Notes: generated by a model from the letters alone, not told the origin. 64,000 nt of DNA from Dactylonectria macrodidyma (GCA_020744425.1 JAGMUV010000009.1:1550001-1614000), one strand, 5' to 3'. Numbered from the stretch's first letter, positions 32,909 to 45,455 are shown. Numbers and translations are program-made.

Positions 32909-35371
32909 TTAGCCCAGCAGGTTGGCCATCGTCGGAATGTTGTGCATATTCTCGATCTCATTGATGATGGACTCATCAGTCGCGATGCTGTCCATCACTT
33001 CCTCCTGGGTAAGGCCGAGCCAATACTGAGGCGTCAGCTGTATTTGCTTCTTGACCCGGTACACCTCCTGCGCGACTCCCTTAACCTGGCCGCTTGCGCG
33101 GTCCGCACATGTCCATACTTGAGACAACTTTGCCAGTGCACCGATGTTCAGACGGATCTGCTGACGGAGATTGTCGTCGTTGTGGGGAATGAAGAAGAGC
33201 GCCCACTTGCTGAGGTGTACAATCGAGGAGAGCGTAACAACACAAGCAAAGAAGTGAGTGTGTGACAGTAGTGGAACGCGATGCGTGACCAGCTTGCTGA
33301 TTTCGTTGGCCGCCTGAATTGTGTGCTTGGTGTGAGCGTTGAAAGTATCACCTGATGGAACCGAAGCATGTGGCGCGCATGAGTTGACATTCCGAGTCGG
33401 CGAAGAGTCCAACTGTGAGTGAGGTTGGTGAAGGAGAATAGAGGTGGCATGCATCATCATGTGCGCCTGGAACATCATTTCATCCAGTCTGCCATCCTTA
33501 TAAATCGCGTCACGCTTGTTCTCGGGCAAGTGCAGTCTCCAATTGGTGAGTAGGGCTTCAATTCGACTGAGGTTCTCATCCTCAGGTCCAAAAATGGGCG
33601 GCACTCTCATGAACTTTCCCAGGTTTCTTGCGCACTGAATGCGATAGGCAAACGAAGAGAAGGCCCGGTCATCCCCCGAGAAGTCACAGTCTTCAAGATC
33701 CTCAAGGTAGAGTGGCTGAGGAATGTGCTAAGCCGAAAGATTAGCACATGAAGTTCGTGAAGTCGTTGAAGTTGTTGGTTGAGCTTACTCCTGAGAGGTA
33801 CTCATATTCTTCGCATGGGAGAGCAACATCGGCGGCGACATCAAACAGGAGGAAGTTGGTTGTACGGTGGACCCCTGCAATCATGGCGTCGACGACATAC
33901 AGATCCCACCAGGTTCTTCGCCAACTCTCCTCGAGGACTGGGTTGCCTCGGCCATTGAGCGAAGCAAAGGGCCGAGTGTTGAGACCGATCTGAACGGCGA
34001 TGCGCTCAACGTCAGCGAGGATCTCCCGGGCCTTTTCCTGCTGGCAGCTTCCATCAAGACCAATGATCAGAAGCAGCATAGCCTGAACTAGGAAGGCATC
34101 TTTGGGACGGGCAGGCTCATAAACGAGGCGATAAGCCTCCTCGAAGAAGCTGTCTCGGGTTGGGCCGGCTTCGATGTAAAGCGAACCCAGCCATCGCACA
34201 GAAGCCATAAGAGGCTCAATAGTGCCTTCCTTGGCTATCCGAAGAAGATATTCCTTCGGCAACACGAAGGGGTGGGCAGCATGGAAATGGTGGTAGAAGG
34301 AGTCGATGCACCGCTCGCCAGGGGTAGGCACTGGTACTTGAGCAGGCACATGAGCACCATGGTGACCGAGGACCATGTTGGAAGTGTCAATAGCACCACC
34401 AAAGGACCGGTAAACAGCGATATTGGCATTGTTGTTGGGAGAAGGGGCCGGTGCAAGAAAGGGTGAAACGGGGTTGTTCTCCGGTAGAACAATGCTGGGA
34501 TTGAAGGAGGAGGCGATAGAGGGGGGCACAGGACAGCCATTGCTGCCTCCGAGCAACATTTGGCCATCGGTGCTTGAGGAAGACTCACGAGCGGGTGACG
34601 AGGCGCGGCGCTTGTTGGGGTTGCGGGCAGTCCCTTTACGCGGGCCCTTGTAGCCACGGCGTGACGCAACATATACGCAATCGGAGTTGGAGCTGGTACA
34701 GCGAGAGCAAGGGGTTTGGCCATCACACTTGAGGTGCTTGCCACGCTAGAGTTGAGAATCAGAGTCAGCTAAGTTCTTAGTGATCCTTGTGTACTTGCAA
34801 ACGTCGACGATCTGAGTAAAGAGATTCGATGCGATGCGGTGCGATTGATGACATGGAAAGATAAAGAAAAAAGGGCAAAAAATATATGAAGACTCACGCA
34901 AGCAAGGCAAGCAGCAGGGACAGAAGGCGTGTTCATGCGACCCTCGGTGGCAGAAGGCGAGGGCGCTGCGGAGGGCAGGCTATCGATGCCAAGCAAGTGG
35001 GAGTTGGGTGAGGCAGAGCTCGAGGGCGGGTCCTCAGGCCCAGAGAACGAGTCCATGTCCTTGCCCATAGAGTGAGCCTGGAGATAGGGCGACTGCACGG
35101 GATCCATGACTGGAGGATACCAGACGTACGAGGTGTTGGGCAGGGCAGCGTAGAAATCGTAGGGAGAAAGCGGCGGAGGCGACGGGGTTGGCGTGGAGTA
35201 GTAGGTGTGGGTTGCGTTGGTGCCACCCAGAGGCTGGACGATGGCATTCATGAAGAAAGCGAGCCCGTGGAGTGGGTTGCTCCTTCTAGTTGCTGTTTTT
35301 GTTCCGAACCACCCTGCAGTGGCAGTTGCGGGTACGTAGTACTTTGTGCTAGCAGTGTATTCTGGCGACAA
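32909..35371 (-). CDS. Zn2Cys6 transcription factor
   Basis: Three exons: 35371-34898, 34745-33789 and 33727-32909, up to 749 residues. The DNA-binding cluster is C-x2-C-x6-C-x5-C-x2-C-x6-C (AACLAC|RGKHLKCDGQ, then PCSRC and SDC), with the first intron falling between its second and third cysteines. A basic linker follows (SRRGYKGPRKGTARNPNKRR). Further on is a fungal-specific regulator domain (ERCIDSFYHHFHAAHPFVLP, then EESWRRTWWDLYVVDAMIAG), the usual middle homology region. The first 40 residues are poor in coding character; ATG 35251 (MNAIVQPLGG, 709 residues) is as likely a start. Donors are GTGAGT and GTAAGC. It acts in the nucleus; its targets are unknown. Confidence 0.88.
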
Positions 35372-38300
35372 CGGAATGACTAATCCAGACGGGTCCCAAA
35401 CTTAGAGTGGGAAGTTGTGTCTTAAGGTGTTGAAGCAACAGGGAGAAGGTTGGTGGATGGGGAAAGGATATTCAAAAAGCAACGGTCATGGCTTGGCCAA
35501 GATGGCGGGGGGTATGTGGGTATATATGTAATATGTAGGTGTATGTGATGTGCCGTGTTGTGTTTTGATGAGAATGTGTGTGAGACCTTTTCTATGAGGA
35601 CGGACTGGAGTGGGATGGCTGTTGAGATCTGGGGATGAGGAGGCATCTAATATCTCGTTTTCATCCCAGCCCAGTCCAACCCACACCCACGAGCACGCAC
35701 GTACCAAACCTCCTCCTTGTTGACCCATCTACGCAGTATCCATCCATCTACCCATCGTGTCGGGGCTCAACTACCGCCCTTCTCCTCCCCCCCCCCCCCG
35801 GCAACCCTCCCCTCCCTCCACATCAAACTTGCGGATAGCGGCGTGAGGCGTGAGGCGTGTGGCATGCGGCGTGCGTTTGCAGACCGGCCCAACTCAGGTA
35901 TATGCCCCTGGTACCTACGAACCCGTCAGATGTGCAAATCTCACGACGAGATGGAATCCCGGGTTGCAGCCACTAAAAGCGGCCGACGACTGGACGTCGA
36001 GTGGAGGTTTGCTACACACAGCGCTATCTGGGGGCGTTTGACTAAGGGTACTTGCCGCCTAGGCTCGCCGCCGGGTCTATGGCACCTTCAACCAGGCTCT
36101 CAGCCCTAGCTCCAAAATAAGAACCAGCCTTGTAAGGGAGGAGCCTCGCGGACCGGCGTTGCTGGCGTGCTGGCGATGCGGGCATATGCCATCTCGGCCC
36201 CCCGATTGTATGTAACTGCAACGTGCCACCTGGGCCCAGGATACAAGGGCTTCATCAAACGGGCCCGAGGGATAGAAGGGGGTTGTAAAAGGATCCAACT
36301 AAAGTAGCATACATGAGTACATTCATTGCATCGGCCACGGCCGACGACTCTTGCGCGCGTGTGTGCGAGTCTCCCCGCCGCGACGAATGCCTCCAATCAG
36401 CAAGGTGAGGGCGGCGGATACGCAACAACTCGACCAATCCCCGAGCTGCGCCTTCGCGGATGTTTGGCCTCATGGCCGTAAAAGACCCAATCACCAACCC
36501 CAGAATCGCGGGTGAATTGAAGTTGGCTAAGAGGTCAAGCATCGCAGGAGAGTCCATGTTACGGTTACGGGTCCCATATTCCGAAGCGAACTGGATCTGA
36601 CTGACTGACTGCACACACACCCGCCAAGTGTCGGGGCCACCGGCGTGCCCGCGCTGTCTGGTAGGGGGTCCCCTGTAAATGACTGCAACTCTGTACAGCG
36701 CCCTGGAAAGCCTTGCAAGGCCGCCTAGGCCGTTTGACATTTTGCTGTGTGCTGTAGGGCTCTGGTGCGAACAAATCCCCTAGCAGGGTGACCACTGCAA
36801 GCCCGTCTAATGCAGGACCCCGCCACCACATTCGCTAATTAGACCCGCCGCAGCTTCTTTGTGCGCTACGTCCTCTGGAACCAAACCCGCTAACTGCAAC
36901 AGCCTGCCCAATGCCCAGCTCTCCCGCCTCCTCGAGCAGCTGCCCACTGAGCGATCCACCCAGATCTCCACTAGGGGCATGCGCGCTACAGCACACTACC
37001 TACAGCGTGCACTGTGCAGTGGCAGTCAAAAGTCTGGTTGGCGCCCCCTCCTCCACGCAACCCCCCCATGCGCTCGCCAGTGTCTTGCACACTTGGAACC
37101 TCACTTTTGGCCCTCCTTCCAACAATCCTCTCGCCCTCACTGGCTGCAGTGCGCCACAGTGGTGTTGTCGTCTGTGTAAGTGCGCTGCGCTGGTGCTGCA
37201 ATGCAAGGAGCTTGGGTGCGTTGCTTTGGCCTCTCAGCCCAAAACGGCGGGCAAAATGGCGGGCAGCACATCTCTCATCCTGTCCCGATAACAGGGCCCT
37301 CCAAGTCGACGCTCCATTCAGAGCCCCTCGTGTGACTGCGATTTCAATGCGCCTCCACCAAATAAGCCTACCCCCATCCACACCCGGCCTTACCTCGCGA
37401 ATAGCGCAAGGGGCTGAAGCTCTTGACTTGCTCTAAACCAAGCAATCATCCATTTACTGTCACCATCGTGTCCCTTAGAGACGGCCGCTGCCTGTCCGTC
37501 GGTACGTACTGTCACCGCTATTCTGCGGCTCCCCTGCAACCATTTTATGCTAGCCGTTAGAGCACATGTCCTGCCACATAACCGTTACCACAACCATGCC
37601 CGCCTTTCTTCCACAATCTCCATGATTCATCTATCGGTTCTACATCCGGAGTGCCTGCGCCTCTTACTACGTATGCCGGTGCTTGGACAGTCGGACTGGG
37701 ATGTGAGTGGTTGAGAAAGTTGAGGTGCCGTTCGTGATGCCGACGAGCTGACTACCGTCTCTGGGCATCCCGCCTTTTTCGATGAAGCTCTCCACTCTTT
37801 GCTCCTCCTATGTCCAATGCTTTGGGTCAGCTTTTCCGCTTCCTGGATCCCCATCCTTGGCAAACGGCACTACCAACTTCAATTCATCAAGTTCAGGCGG
37901 TTATGAGGACATCCTACCTAGTGTCCTCACATGTCACATGTGGACAACAAGTGACATACAGCTTGTCAACATCGAGAGCTACCTCACAGCGCATGATCCA
38001 ATGTCTCTCGAAGCGAGCTGTTCCAGACATCACGTCCATTGACTGCACAGATTGCTACTGGTAAACACACACGCACTCAGCACGTCACTCTCTCCGTTTC
38101 AGCATATTACCCAGTAGAATACTAGGCGGGTCAGCTGCAATGCCGGGACATCTAGAGGCGAATCCGCCAGTTGAGTCTTGCTAGTTTATGCGGTTTGCTG
38201 GCACTTCGCAATAACACCGTCCCAGCAAGCTTTACTACTCACCTGACCAGGGAACCCCCGTCGTTGGCAAGCTGTCGATTGCAATCCCATGCCAGATTTC

Positions 38301-40522
38301 TTGCTCGAATTGTAAGATACGTTGTCTTATCCCATGTTTCGGATACCATGAACTTCGGAGTTGATTGCCATTATTTTGGCTCCTCCAACCCTACTGTACA
38401 CAGCTAGCACCATCCCTTCTCCCGCCCCTTTGCAAGCGGCAGCTCTAGGGAATTAGCGAGCCTATGGGCAGCTTCATCAATGTCCCGATGTAGCCCAGTC
38501 CCACGGCATCCCACGATGTTGCAAGGACGGATGACCTAGACACACGATGGCTCTAGCCGGTTCCCAAAGTGGCTGCCTAGGCACCAGCCGGAATCACCGT
38601 CTGCGTGTAACATGCCATGCCGACCCAGAAATGCAGCTTGCTTCGTCTCGCCAGCCGCTGGAATTGACCGTCGGCCTCATGTACGTAGTACGCAATCGTG
38701 ACACTTCATTACACCGATCATAGGCATTTCGAGAGTGTTTTGTTTTTCAGGGTCCTGCGCCTCTTAGCGTGGTGGGTTGCGCAAGCCGCCATGATGTCAT
38801 GGGTGCGTTTTGAGCCAGCATTGCATGGCGTTCTAGAAGCAGGCCCATTGAGAAGAGCGGTCTGCTTAACAATTAATTCCAGCACCAAGGAAGCCACTAA
38901 GAAAGCCACCCACATGCGGGCTTGAAAATAACCTTACACAATCTTCCGTTGGGCTTTCTGATCGAAACCCGATTAAGGCGCGCACGTTCAAGACACCCTT
39001 GACATCCCAGCCCACACCAACGCCAAGTGTGTGGGTTGATAGCAAAACACAAGGGCAGAAAAAGATGATGATTCCAGTGTCTCTTCTCTCCTTCGCCTCT
39101 CATCAATCCTCGATCGTCGATCTTCGATCCTCAACCCTCGCTCTTCCATTCGTCCGCTCTCCAAAATACGAAGTGGTGCCAGCCAGTACTCTCCCCATCC
39201 TCCCCCAACACAACTGCGTGTGTCACATCACTCATGCTCACTCACTCACTCACATCCCTGCCGCCATTATTTGCCTCTTTTCTCTCTTGTCATCCCTCAT
39301 TTTCCCATCTTTCTTCGGTCAACCAATGTCGTTTGTGCATCATGCCCTCCGTCGCACCTCCAAGATTCCACATCTCAGGGAAAATAGATTGATCAACATG
39401 ATCATCGTATAATGGAACGAAGAATAAATCCTTCCCGAAAGACCGGGGAGGGTGTGGCCGCAACGGCGCTTGGGGGCCAAAGAAATTACAAACACTTCGC
39501 CCCCAAGCACAGGGTCTATCACCAATGACAGTCCCCAAAATAGTGACACTTTTTCGCCGCGAATATTACACGAGACCGTTCCCAAATTGAGACAGAATGA
39601 CAGATCAAGAGAGCAAAATCGTTGCGTATTGTTAGTCAGTGTTCTGTCATCCATCGACATTGTCGACCCAGCCCTACCTACGCACCTTCAGTTTCGGGCC
39701 GAAGTCCCCCTACATTCCCATTTTCAAACTAAAACTCAGCATCTATGATAGGATCTCATGAATTAGTCGATAGATGACATTTTGTCTCAATTGAGCATAA
39801 TTTAGTACTCCGGCTAGAGAATCTTGTATAATTTACTGATTCATGTTATGTTACATATATCCAGGTGCTATGCTGAGCACGACAGTGAATAGTATCTCGT
39901 ATTCTCCATCCCGCAGCCCCGAATACCCAATCTCTTGTAAGCAACATGCGCGCCTAGGCATGGACCAGGTTCACACGAAAAATATACCCTCTTTGGAAAA
40001 GTCGCTTGTTTCACCAGAGCTCCCCTCTAATTATCTCACCCTTCAAACCCTTTCCCCAATTGTAATCGCCAACGCGCTTCGGTCCCCCGCTGTAACTCCA
40101 AGAGTTTCAGTGAGCTTTACCCCAATGACCCAATTGCTCCTGACCAACTCCCACTACCCGCACCCAATTAATTGTTACGCGCAATTCTTAAATGACAGCT
40201 GGCTGGCCAGAACTCTTCAACTGACCCAACAATCGCGCTCGCCGCATCCTCAGCCGTGCTCACAACCCGTCGGCCGAACGCTCTCCCGTCTGCTCCGTAC
40301 TCCGGATCTTCTAATTATTGGTACACCCTCCCACCCCTGCAGGCGTAAGCGAATCGCTGGGCGTTGGTTCCTGATCCTTCAAATTCGCCTCGTCCTGGTC
40401 TCTCTGCGGAAGCCCCCGGGTTGGCTGTGCAGACGACCGCTGTGCAGACTGCCATCTTCCGTGGGCCGTAGCTCATTTGCTATTGTTACTTCCATTGTTC
40501 TGTTCCTGTTCTATATCCGGAA
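35372..40522. other. long non-coding stretch (5.1 kb) between regulator and HeLo gene
   Basis: No frame reads like a protein family. Frames of up to 237 codons occur by chance in this GC-rich DNA (for example 39843-40556). Contents include a 13-base C run at 35787-35799, GCGTGAGGC-type repeats at 35840-35875 and CACT repeats at 39236-39252. It is divergently flanked, so it probably includes the regulator's long upstream region and the HeLo promoter. Confidence 0.5.
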
Positions 40523-42597
40523 ATGGACCCCGTGTCTCTGGCAGGCCTGGCACTAGGTGTGGCTTCCATTAGCCTGCAAGTCTACACCAGCTGTATCCAA
40601 GGCATGTCAGTCCACTACCACCGATACATCTAGTCACGCCCGGGCTTGAGGCTTGAGGCATGGCACAGACGTGAGGCTTTGAAATGCCTCCTCTGGCGCT
40701 TGTGTATCTATAATTGTCCTGTTCTTGTCCTAATATGTACTGTGGTCCAGGGATCCAATTGCTTGTTACTGCACTCGGGTACGACAATGAGTGCAGGTAT
40801 CTCAACCTGCGCCTCCGCATGGAGCAACAGCGCCTCTATGCGTGGAGCGAGACCTCAGGGCTGCTCGATTTAGACGCGAAGAACCAGGACAAGGTCCTCA
40901 ACTCGAATATTTTCAATCTGCACCGCCAGACTGTCCTTGATCTCCTGGTCCAGGTACAATGTCTCTTTGATGAGTTCACCAAGCACCAGCGCCGCCACAA
41001 CAATCTAGAAATTGTTCAGGACGAGGATGGCATCCTAGAAGCCCCTGAGAGGGATGCCAAGCTAGCCAACTTCCCCATGGTCGAGAGGAAGAGAGACTTT
41101 ATCAAAAAGGCGATGGCTGGATTAAAGGCCAAGTCTACTGCGAACCTTGCTAGGCTTCGGTGGGTTTCATTCGACAAAGACGGCTTCGAGGCCTTGCTAG
41201 ACAAGTTCTCTGCCCTAAATGACAACATGACCAACATCCTCGACCACTCCCTTCAAGTCGAGATCCGCCATACGGTGCAGGACACCAACCGAGGCGTCCT
41301 ACTCCTTCATCACAAGATTGCAGACTTGAGTCATCTCGTGCTTGCCTTGAAGTCCCAGCTCGATGCAGGCACTCCCGTCAGCCCGTCCCCAATGTCGAAT
41401 CTCGAACGGGAAGCCAACGCCGATGCGTTGAGACAGCTATCGAAATTGGCTAAGTTCAAGGCTTTCAACGAAACCATCGATCCCAAGTCTGATACGCCAG
41501 CTCTTGTCGACGAGGCGGCCGTCAAATTTCTCGACCTCGTCCGCCCAGACCAGCAACGGAATCTACTCGTGCCCCGATACCTCATCGAGCTCAACCCCGA
41601 GGTCGACGAGTCCGATGCTACTCGATGTGAGGCTGTGATGAAGACAGCAGACGGCAAGAAGAAGGTCTGGATCGAGTGGAAAGACTACGACAACACTGGT
41701 CCGCAGCCCGGTTCGCTCTCCAAAGCCGACACGATCGAGCGTGTCCGTAGGCTTGCCGCGCTACTCAACCATAGCCCCAAGCCGGAGGCATTTCGAACCC
41801 CCCACTGCCTAGGCTTCTTCGACAAGGCCGACCCCGACGTGCCAGACGACGACGTAGATATTCTCGATCGCCGGCTCGGCCTCATCTTCGACCGCCCAGA
41901 CGACGACAACTTGCACGCCTGGCTTCCTCCCGTCTCGCTGCGCGAACTCCTCGAGGACCCGCAAGTCCGCAAACCTCGTGTGACGGAGCGCATCAAGCTC
42001 GCCCACGCCATCAGCAACTGTCTTCTGTACTTGCACGCGGTACACTGGCTGCACAAGGGCCTTCGGAGCCACAACATCCTCTTTTTCCGCACATGCGGCG
42101 GGCAGGTCGACTACCGCCAGCCGTACATTTCAGGCTTTGACTTCTCGCGGCCCGGCGGTTCTGACGAGATGACGGACGCCCCCGGGGTCGACGCCGAGCA
42201 CGACCTGTACCGGCACCCGCGAGCGCAGTCGAATCGCCGACGCGAACGCGAGCGTTCCAAGAAGAGTTTCGACATATACAGCCTAGGTGTCATCTTCTTC
42301 GAGCTCGCCCATTGGCAGCCAGTCAAAACGGTGCTCGGCATCGAGATGCGCCGCGCCCGGGGCCGGCCGGACCTCTTGCGCCGGGTTCGTGAGACTCTCC
42401 TCATCGAGGAACGGATCGCTGCCGTGGGCGCCGACATGGGGGAACGATTCGAAGAGGCAACTCGCAAGTGCTTGGCTGGTGGTAAGGAGCTTGGACTTCA
42501 GGACGGCGATGATGAGACGGCTGATGATGTTGCGGAACGGCTATCCATGAGGTTCTACGAGGACGTGGTAAAACGACTGGAGGCCGTTGTGGTTTAG
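40523..42597 (+). CDS. HeLo-domain pseudokinase (prion-inhibition and propagation domain)
   Basis: Two exons, 40523-40601 and 40751-42597, giving 641 residues. The N-terminus matches the HeLo domain of HET-S-type proteins: MDPVSLAGLALGVASISLQV, then GIQLL, a YDNECRYLNLRLRMEQQRL block and an LYAWSE motif. It is a helical bundle that in HET-S inserts into membranes and kills the cell. Residues about 330-620 read as a protein-kinase-like domain with KVWIEWK (possible beta-3 Lys), LLYLHAVHWLHKGLRSHN where HRDLKxxN is expected (Gly463 in place of the catalytic Asp), SGFDFSRP at 487 where DFG is expected, and FDIYSLGVIFFELAHW. It is therefore probably a pseudokinase. Intron 1 must begin with GC (CAAG|GCATGT) to keep Q-GIQLL in frame. 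A role in non-self or damage-triggered cell death is inference from the family. Confidence 0.85.
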
Positions 42598-42861
42598 GCT
42601 GGCATCCATGTGCAGATCGTCGAGTAGTTCATCATCTGGATGGTGAGCAACCAAGAGTACCAAGCTGCAATTAATCTATTGCATTAATTCATTTACCAAT
42701 CCCCTAAAAAAATCTTGCTCAAGAAATTTTCGTTAAATTAGTCGGTCATTGGCCATAAACTATACCCTGATATCTGTTCCAACCATTCCGTGAACTCAAG
42801 GTACAGGGTAATCAAACCCCAGAAACGCCAAGGAAAAACCATCCGAACCCATTATCATTAA

Positions 42862-43233
42862 TTAGCAGCAGCAATCCAAACATTCGAAGCAGCAGAGTCC
42901 GGCACAGATACCGCAGCAAATGGCCTAGAACGAATTATAATTAGATAAGGGGAAGTCGAAAGTACTGAGGGCAGACGTACACCACCGTCCTTGCCGCCTC
43001 GAAGGCCAACAGTTGGTTGCGTCTCCATAGTCATGGGCTCAAAAGCACGCTATCATTGTTAGTTTGACGACTTGAATCGAGTTGCACATAGGTGAAAACA
43101 AGAAAGAGGGTGCTGTGCCAAAGGCGAAGGATGAATGCGGACATACCGGTTGGGTGGTGCTGAGTTTTCGGGCCGGGTTCGCAACGGGCGCAGGCTGACG
43201 GGGCATCTGCATCGGCGTTGAAGAGGCGGGCAT
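42862..43233 (-). CDS. CYSTM-type small cysteine-rich tail protein
   Basis: Three short exons, 43233-43147, 43049-42981 and 42924-42862, give 72 residues. The N-terminus is Pro/Gln/Met-rich (MPASSTPMQMPRQPAP). The middle ends in GLRGGKDGG. The C-terminus is AICCGICAGLCCFECLDCCC, the cysteine-rich hydrophobic end of the CYSTM family, whose members are small tail-anchored, palmitoylated membrane proteins linked to stress tolerance. Splice ends are GTATGT...CTAAC...GATAG and GTACGT...TTCTAG, all in phase 0. The family match and clean joins make it credible despite its size. It is convergent with the HeLo gene, ends 264 bases apart; no functional link is implied. Confidence 0.82.
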
Positions 43234-45148
43234 GGTCGCGATAGAGAGTATCGGGCTGACGACAAACGTATATAGTCGTTTGAGAGGGTATCACAATCCA
43301 AAAATTATGTGAAGCGAGAGGTGCGCGAAGCAACGACAACGTTTTACACAGGCTGAAAGGGCGAGAAAGTGAGAGAGAAAGAGAGTTCGGACGAAGGAGC
43401 AGAGTGCAACGGCGTTGCTAATAAATGCTGACGAGCTGCAGGGTTCTGGTACGGAAGGGCTGGGATAAGGCGTCGAGTTTCAAGCTGCATGTCCCTCATC
43501 CGCATCTGTATGGACGATGCCCACACGGCTACACGGCTACGGCGAGGGACCAAGTGGGTTGGATTCAACTTGGGACGCCTGACCCGGCCGGATCTCGCTC
43601 GTGGCGGAGTGACGTGACCTCTGAGTGAGTCCGGACTGGTCAGCAGGGGAAACAAGGACGGTGCTAGGATGGTGGAGACCCCTGGCCTTGTCACTTTGTT
43701 TGAGTGAGGTGTGATGGAGGGTGGGTGGCTGCTCGTTCCAGTGAGCATGGCGAATGACTCCAGTGCTTCAAGCCTCCCACATGGAGCTGAGGTATGGTGG
43801 TTCGGGACATCCCGCTCGGTTACCACCGATACTTATTTCTAAAGAGTGTATTGAGTCTCAATCAAAAGTGATCTGGCGGGATAGATGACGTGACCGCTGA
43901 CTTCCAGAGTAAAATCGGCTGCCATGAAGAAGAGTTGAACGTCCGTGAGTCGTGTTGAGGATGTCCTAATGACGTAGCCCGTGGGTTGGCAGTCGGTTTC
44001 GTTCTCGGCCAGTCCGCCAACAATGGAGACACTTGCCACGGGCTAGGCGCGAGAAGTGCCGATTTTCTAGAAGCACGGAAGCGCGGCAAATTGACGAGTT
44101 TTCTCTTAGCCGCGCGTCTCAAATGTGCGAGGGAACGAACAATAGATCGGGGGGGAGGGGATGTGGATGGGGGAGTGCAAGGAACACACCAGGGGGCGCG
44201 GACATTGGGACCTTGGGGCTTGTCATTGGCGGGGACGAATCGAACGTTGTCAGGCAGATCCTTGGGATACACAGAAGGGGGAAGGTGAGATCTTGGGGGT
44301 GAATGGAATAGGACCTTGGTGATGGGCAGTGCTGGTTCGGACGCAGCAGAGAAATACGTACGTAGCAGTTCATCAATGATGGCGCATTTATAGGCGGAGC
44401 GGAGGCGGGCCGAGTCTGACACGGTCGCGAGAGCCGGGAACGGGAAGCTTGGGATTGGACGAAACCTAGCGACAGCCGGCGAGTTGATGGTTTGAGATGA
44501 GCCTTGCAAGACTAGAGATTGATGATATTAAGTTTGTTCATCTCCTTTAGTCCAAGGTATTTTATTGCGTTTCATTCGCATTCTTGCTGCCGATAGTAGG
44601 ATCATCTGACCTCGAAATTCAAAGTGAAGCCACATTCCCGGGGCAGGTGAGTTGCGGGAAGCAAGCAAGCCGAAAAGTCCCCGGCTGAGAGGTGAGGAGA
44701 AGTGACACTACAGTCGGTTACTGACGAAAGGAATCAGAGAGAAAAAGAATAAGTAAGAAAAGAGAAAAAAAAGCAGCGATTAAAGTAGTTGCTTGGAACA
44801 ATGTCTCGGGAACTGAGTACCGCCTTGTACTACGATGGCGTTGGCATCTGCGTTTAATCCTATTTTCGTTCCGCTTCAGCGACTCATTGGCCATCACAGT
44901 GAGTGCTAGGAGAGCCAAAAATGACGTCGCGGTCCCTGTGCAAGGAATCCAACTGCAACTCACATGCTGACTGACCGCCTGGAAGTTTAGCCGGATATGT
45001 CCCGCCAGCTCTTCCGAAACGTGGAGCCGGCCAAAGGCAGTCAGTCAGTCTCGGGAGGCTGAGCTCTAGGCAAGCGTCGAAGCCCGGTCCATGTTCCATC
45101 CCAAACATCTCCAAAGGGGGTGATGTGTTTCTTCGTCTAACATTTGTA
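43234..45148. other. intergenic, divergent CYSTM / kinase promoters
   Basis: No gene is supported. A 215-codon frame at 43862-44509 (minus) has no family-like sequence and is probably chance. It separates two divergently transcribed genes. Confidence 0.5.
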
Positions 45149-45396
45149 TCTGCCTCTGCCTCTGCCTCTGCCTCTGCGACAAGTTGACAATGCGCCCGGC
45201 CTGACACCTCGACCACTTGACTGTGTTTGAGCCAATGCCTTGATTTACGACTGCGCCATTCCTTTGCCTCGATTAAAGACCTCCGACGACCTGGCCCCCG
45301 CGCCCCCCCTTCGACTTGGTGACTGAGTTCCCTGCCTGGCAGGCTCACCGTCACCGTCACCGTACACTTACGCTCACGCTCACGCTCACGCTCACG
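45149..45396 (+). repeat. hexamer repeats in the kinase 5' leader
   Basis: Three pure hexamer runs lie upstream of the kinase start: TCTGCC about five times at 45149-45178, CCGTCA about three times at 45346-45362, and CGCTCA about four times at 45370-45395. They are just 60-300 bases ahead of ATG 45456, so they probably lie in the promoter or leader. Confidence 0.85.
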
Positions 45397-45455
45397 TTCC
45401 CTCGTATCCTTATACAGCCTCGTCGACGCCGTCCTGAGGACAAATCTCGCTCGAG

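Noticed and set aside
36255..36740. 161-codon minus-strand frame with MDSPAMLDLLANFNSPAI
   Set aside because: A short stretch looks protein-like, but the rest does not; no supporting splice or start context.
39843..40556. 237-codon frame just before the HeLo gene
   Set aside because: No conserved blocks; it overlaps the HeLo start in another frame.
40606..40611. GTCAGT as the HeLo intron donor
   Set aside because: A better-looking GT donor, but it leaves phase 2 and would shift the frame at the only good acceptor, destroying the GIQLL block.
44231..44250. GAATCGAAC word suggesting a minus-strand tRNA T-loop
   Set aside because: The flanking bases do not form the T-stem and no acceptor or anticodon stems were found.
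43862..44509. 215-codon minus-strand frame
   Set aside because: Pro/Ser/Arg-rich with no family signature; likely promoter DNA between divergent genes.
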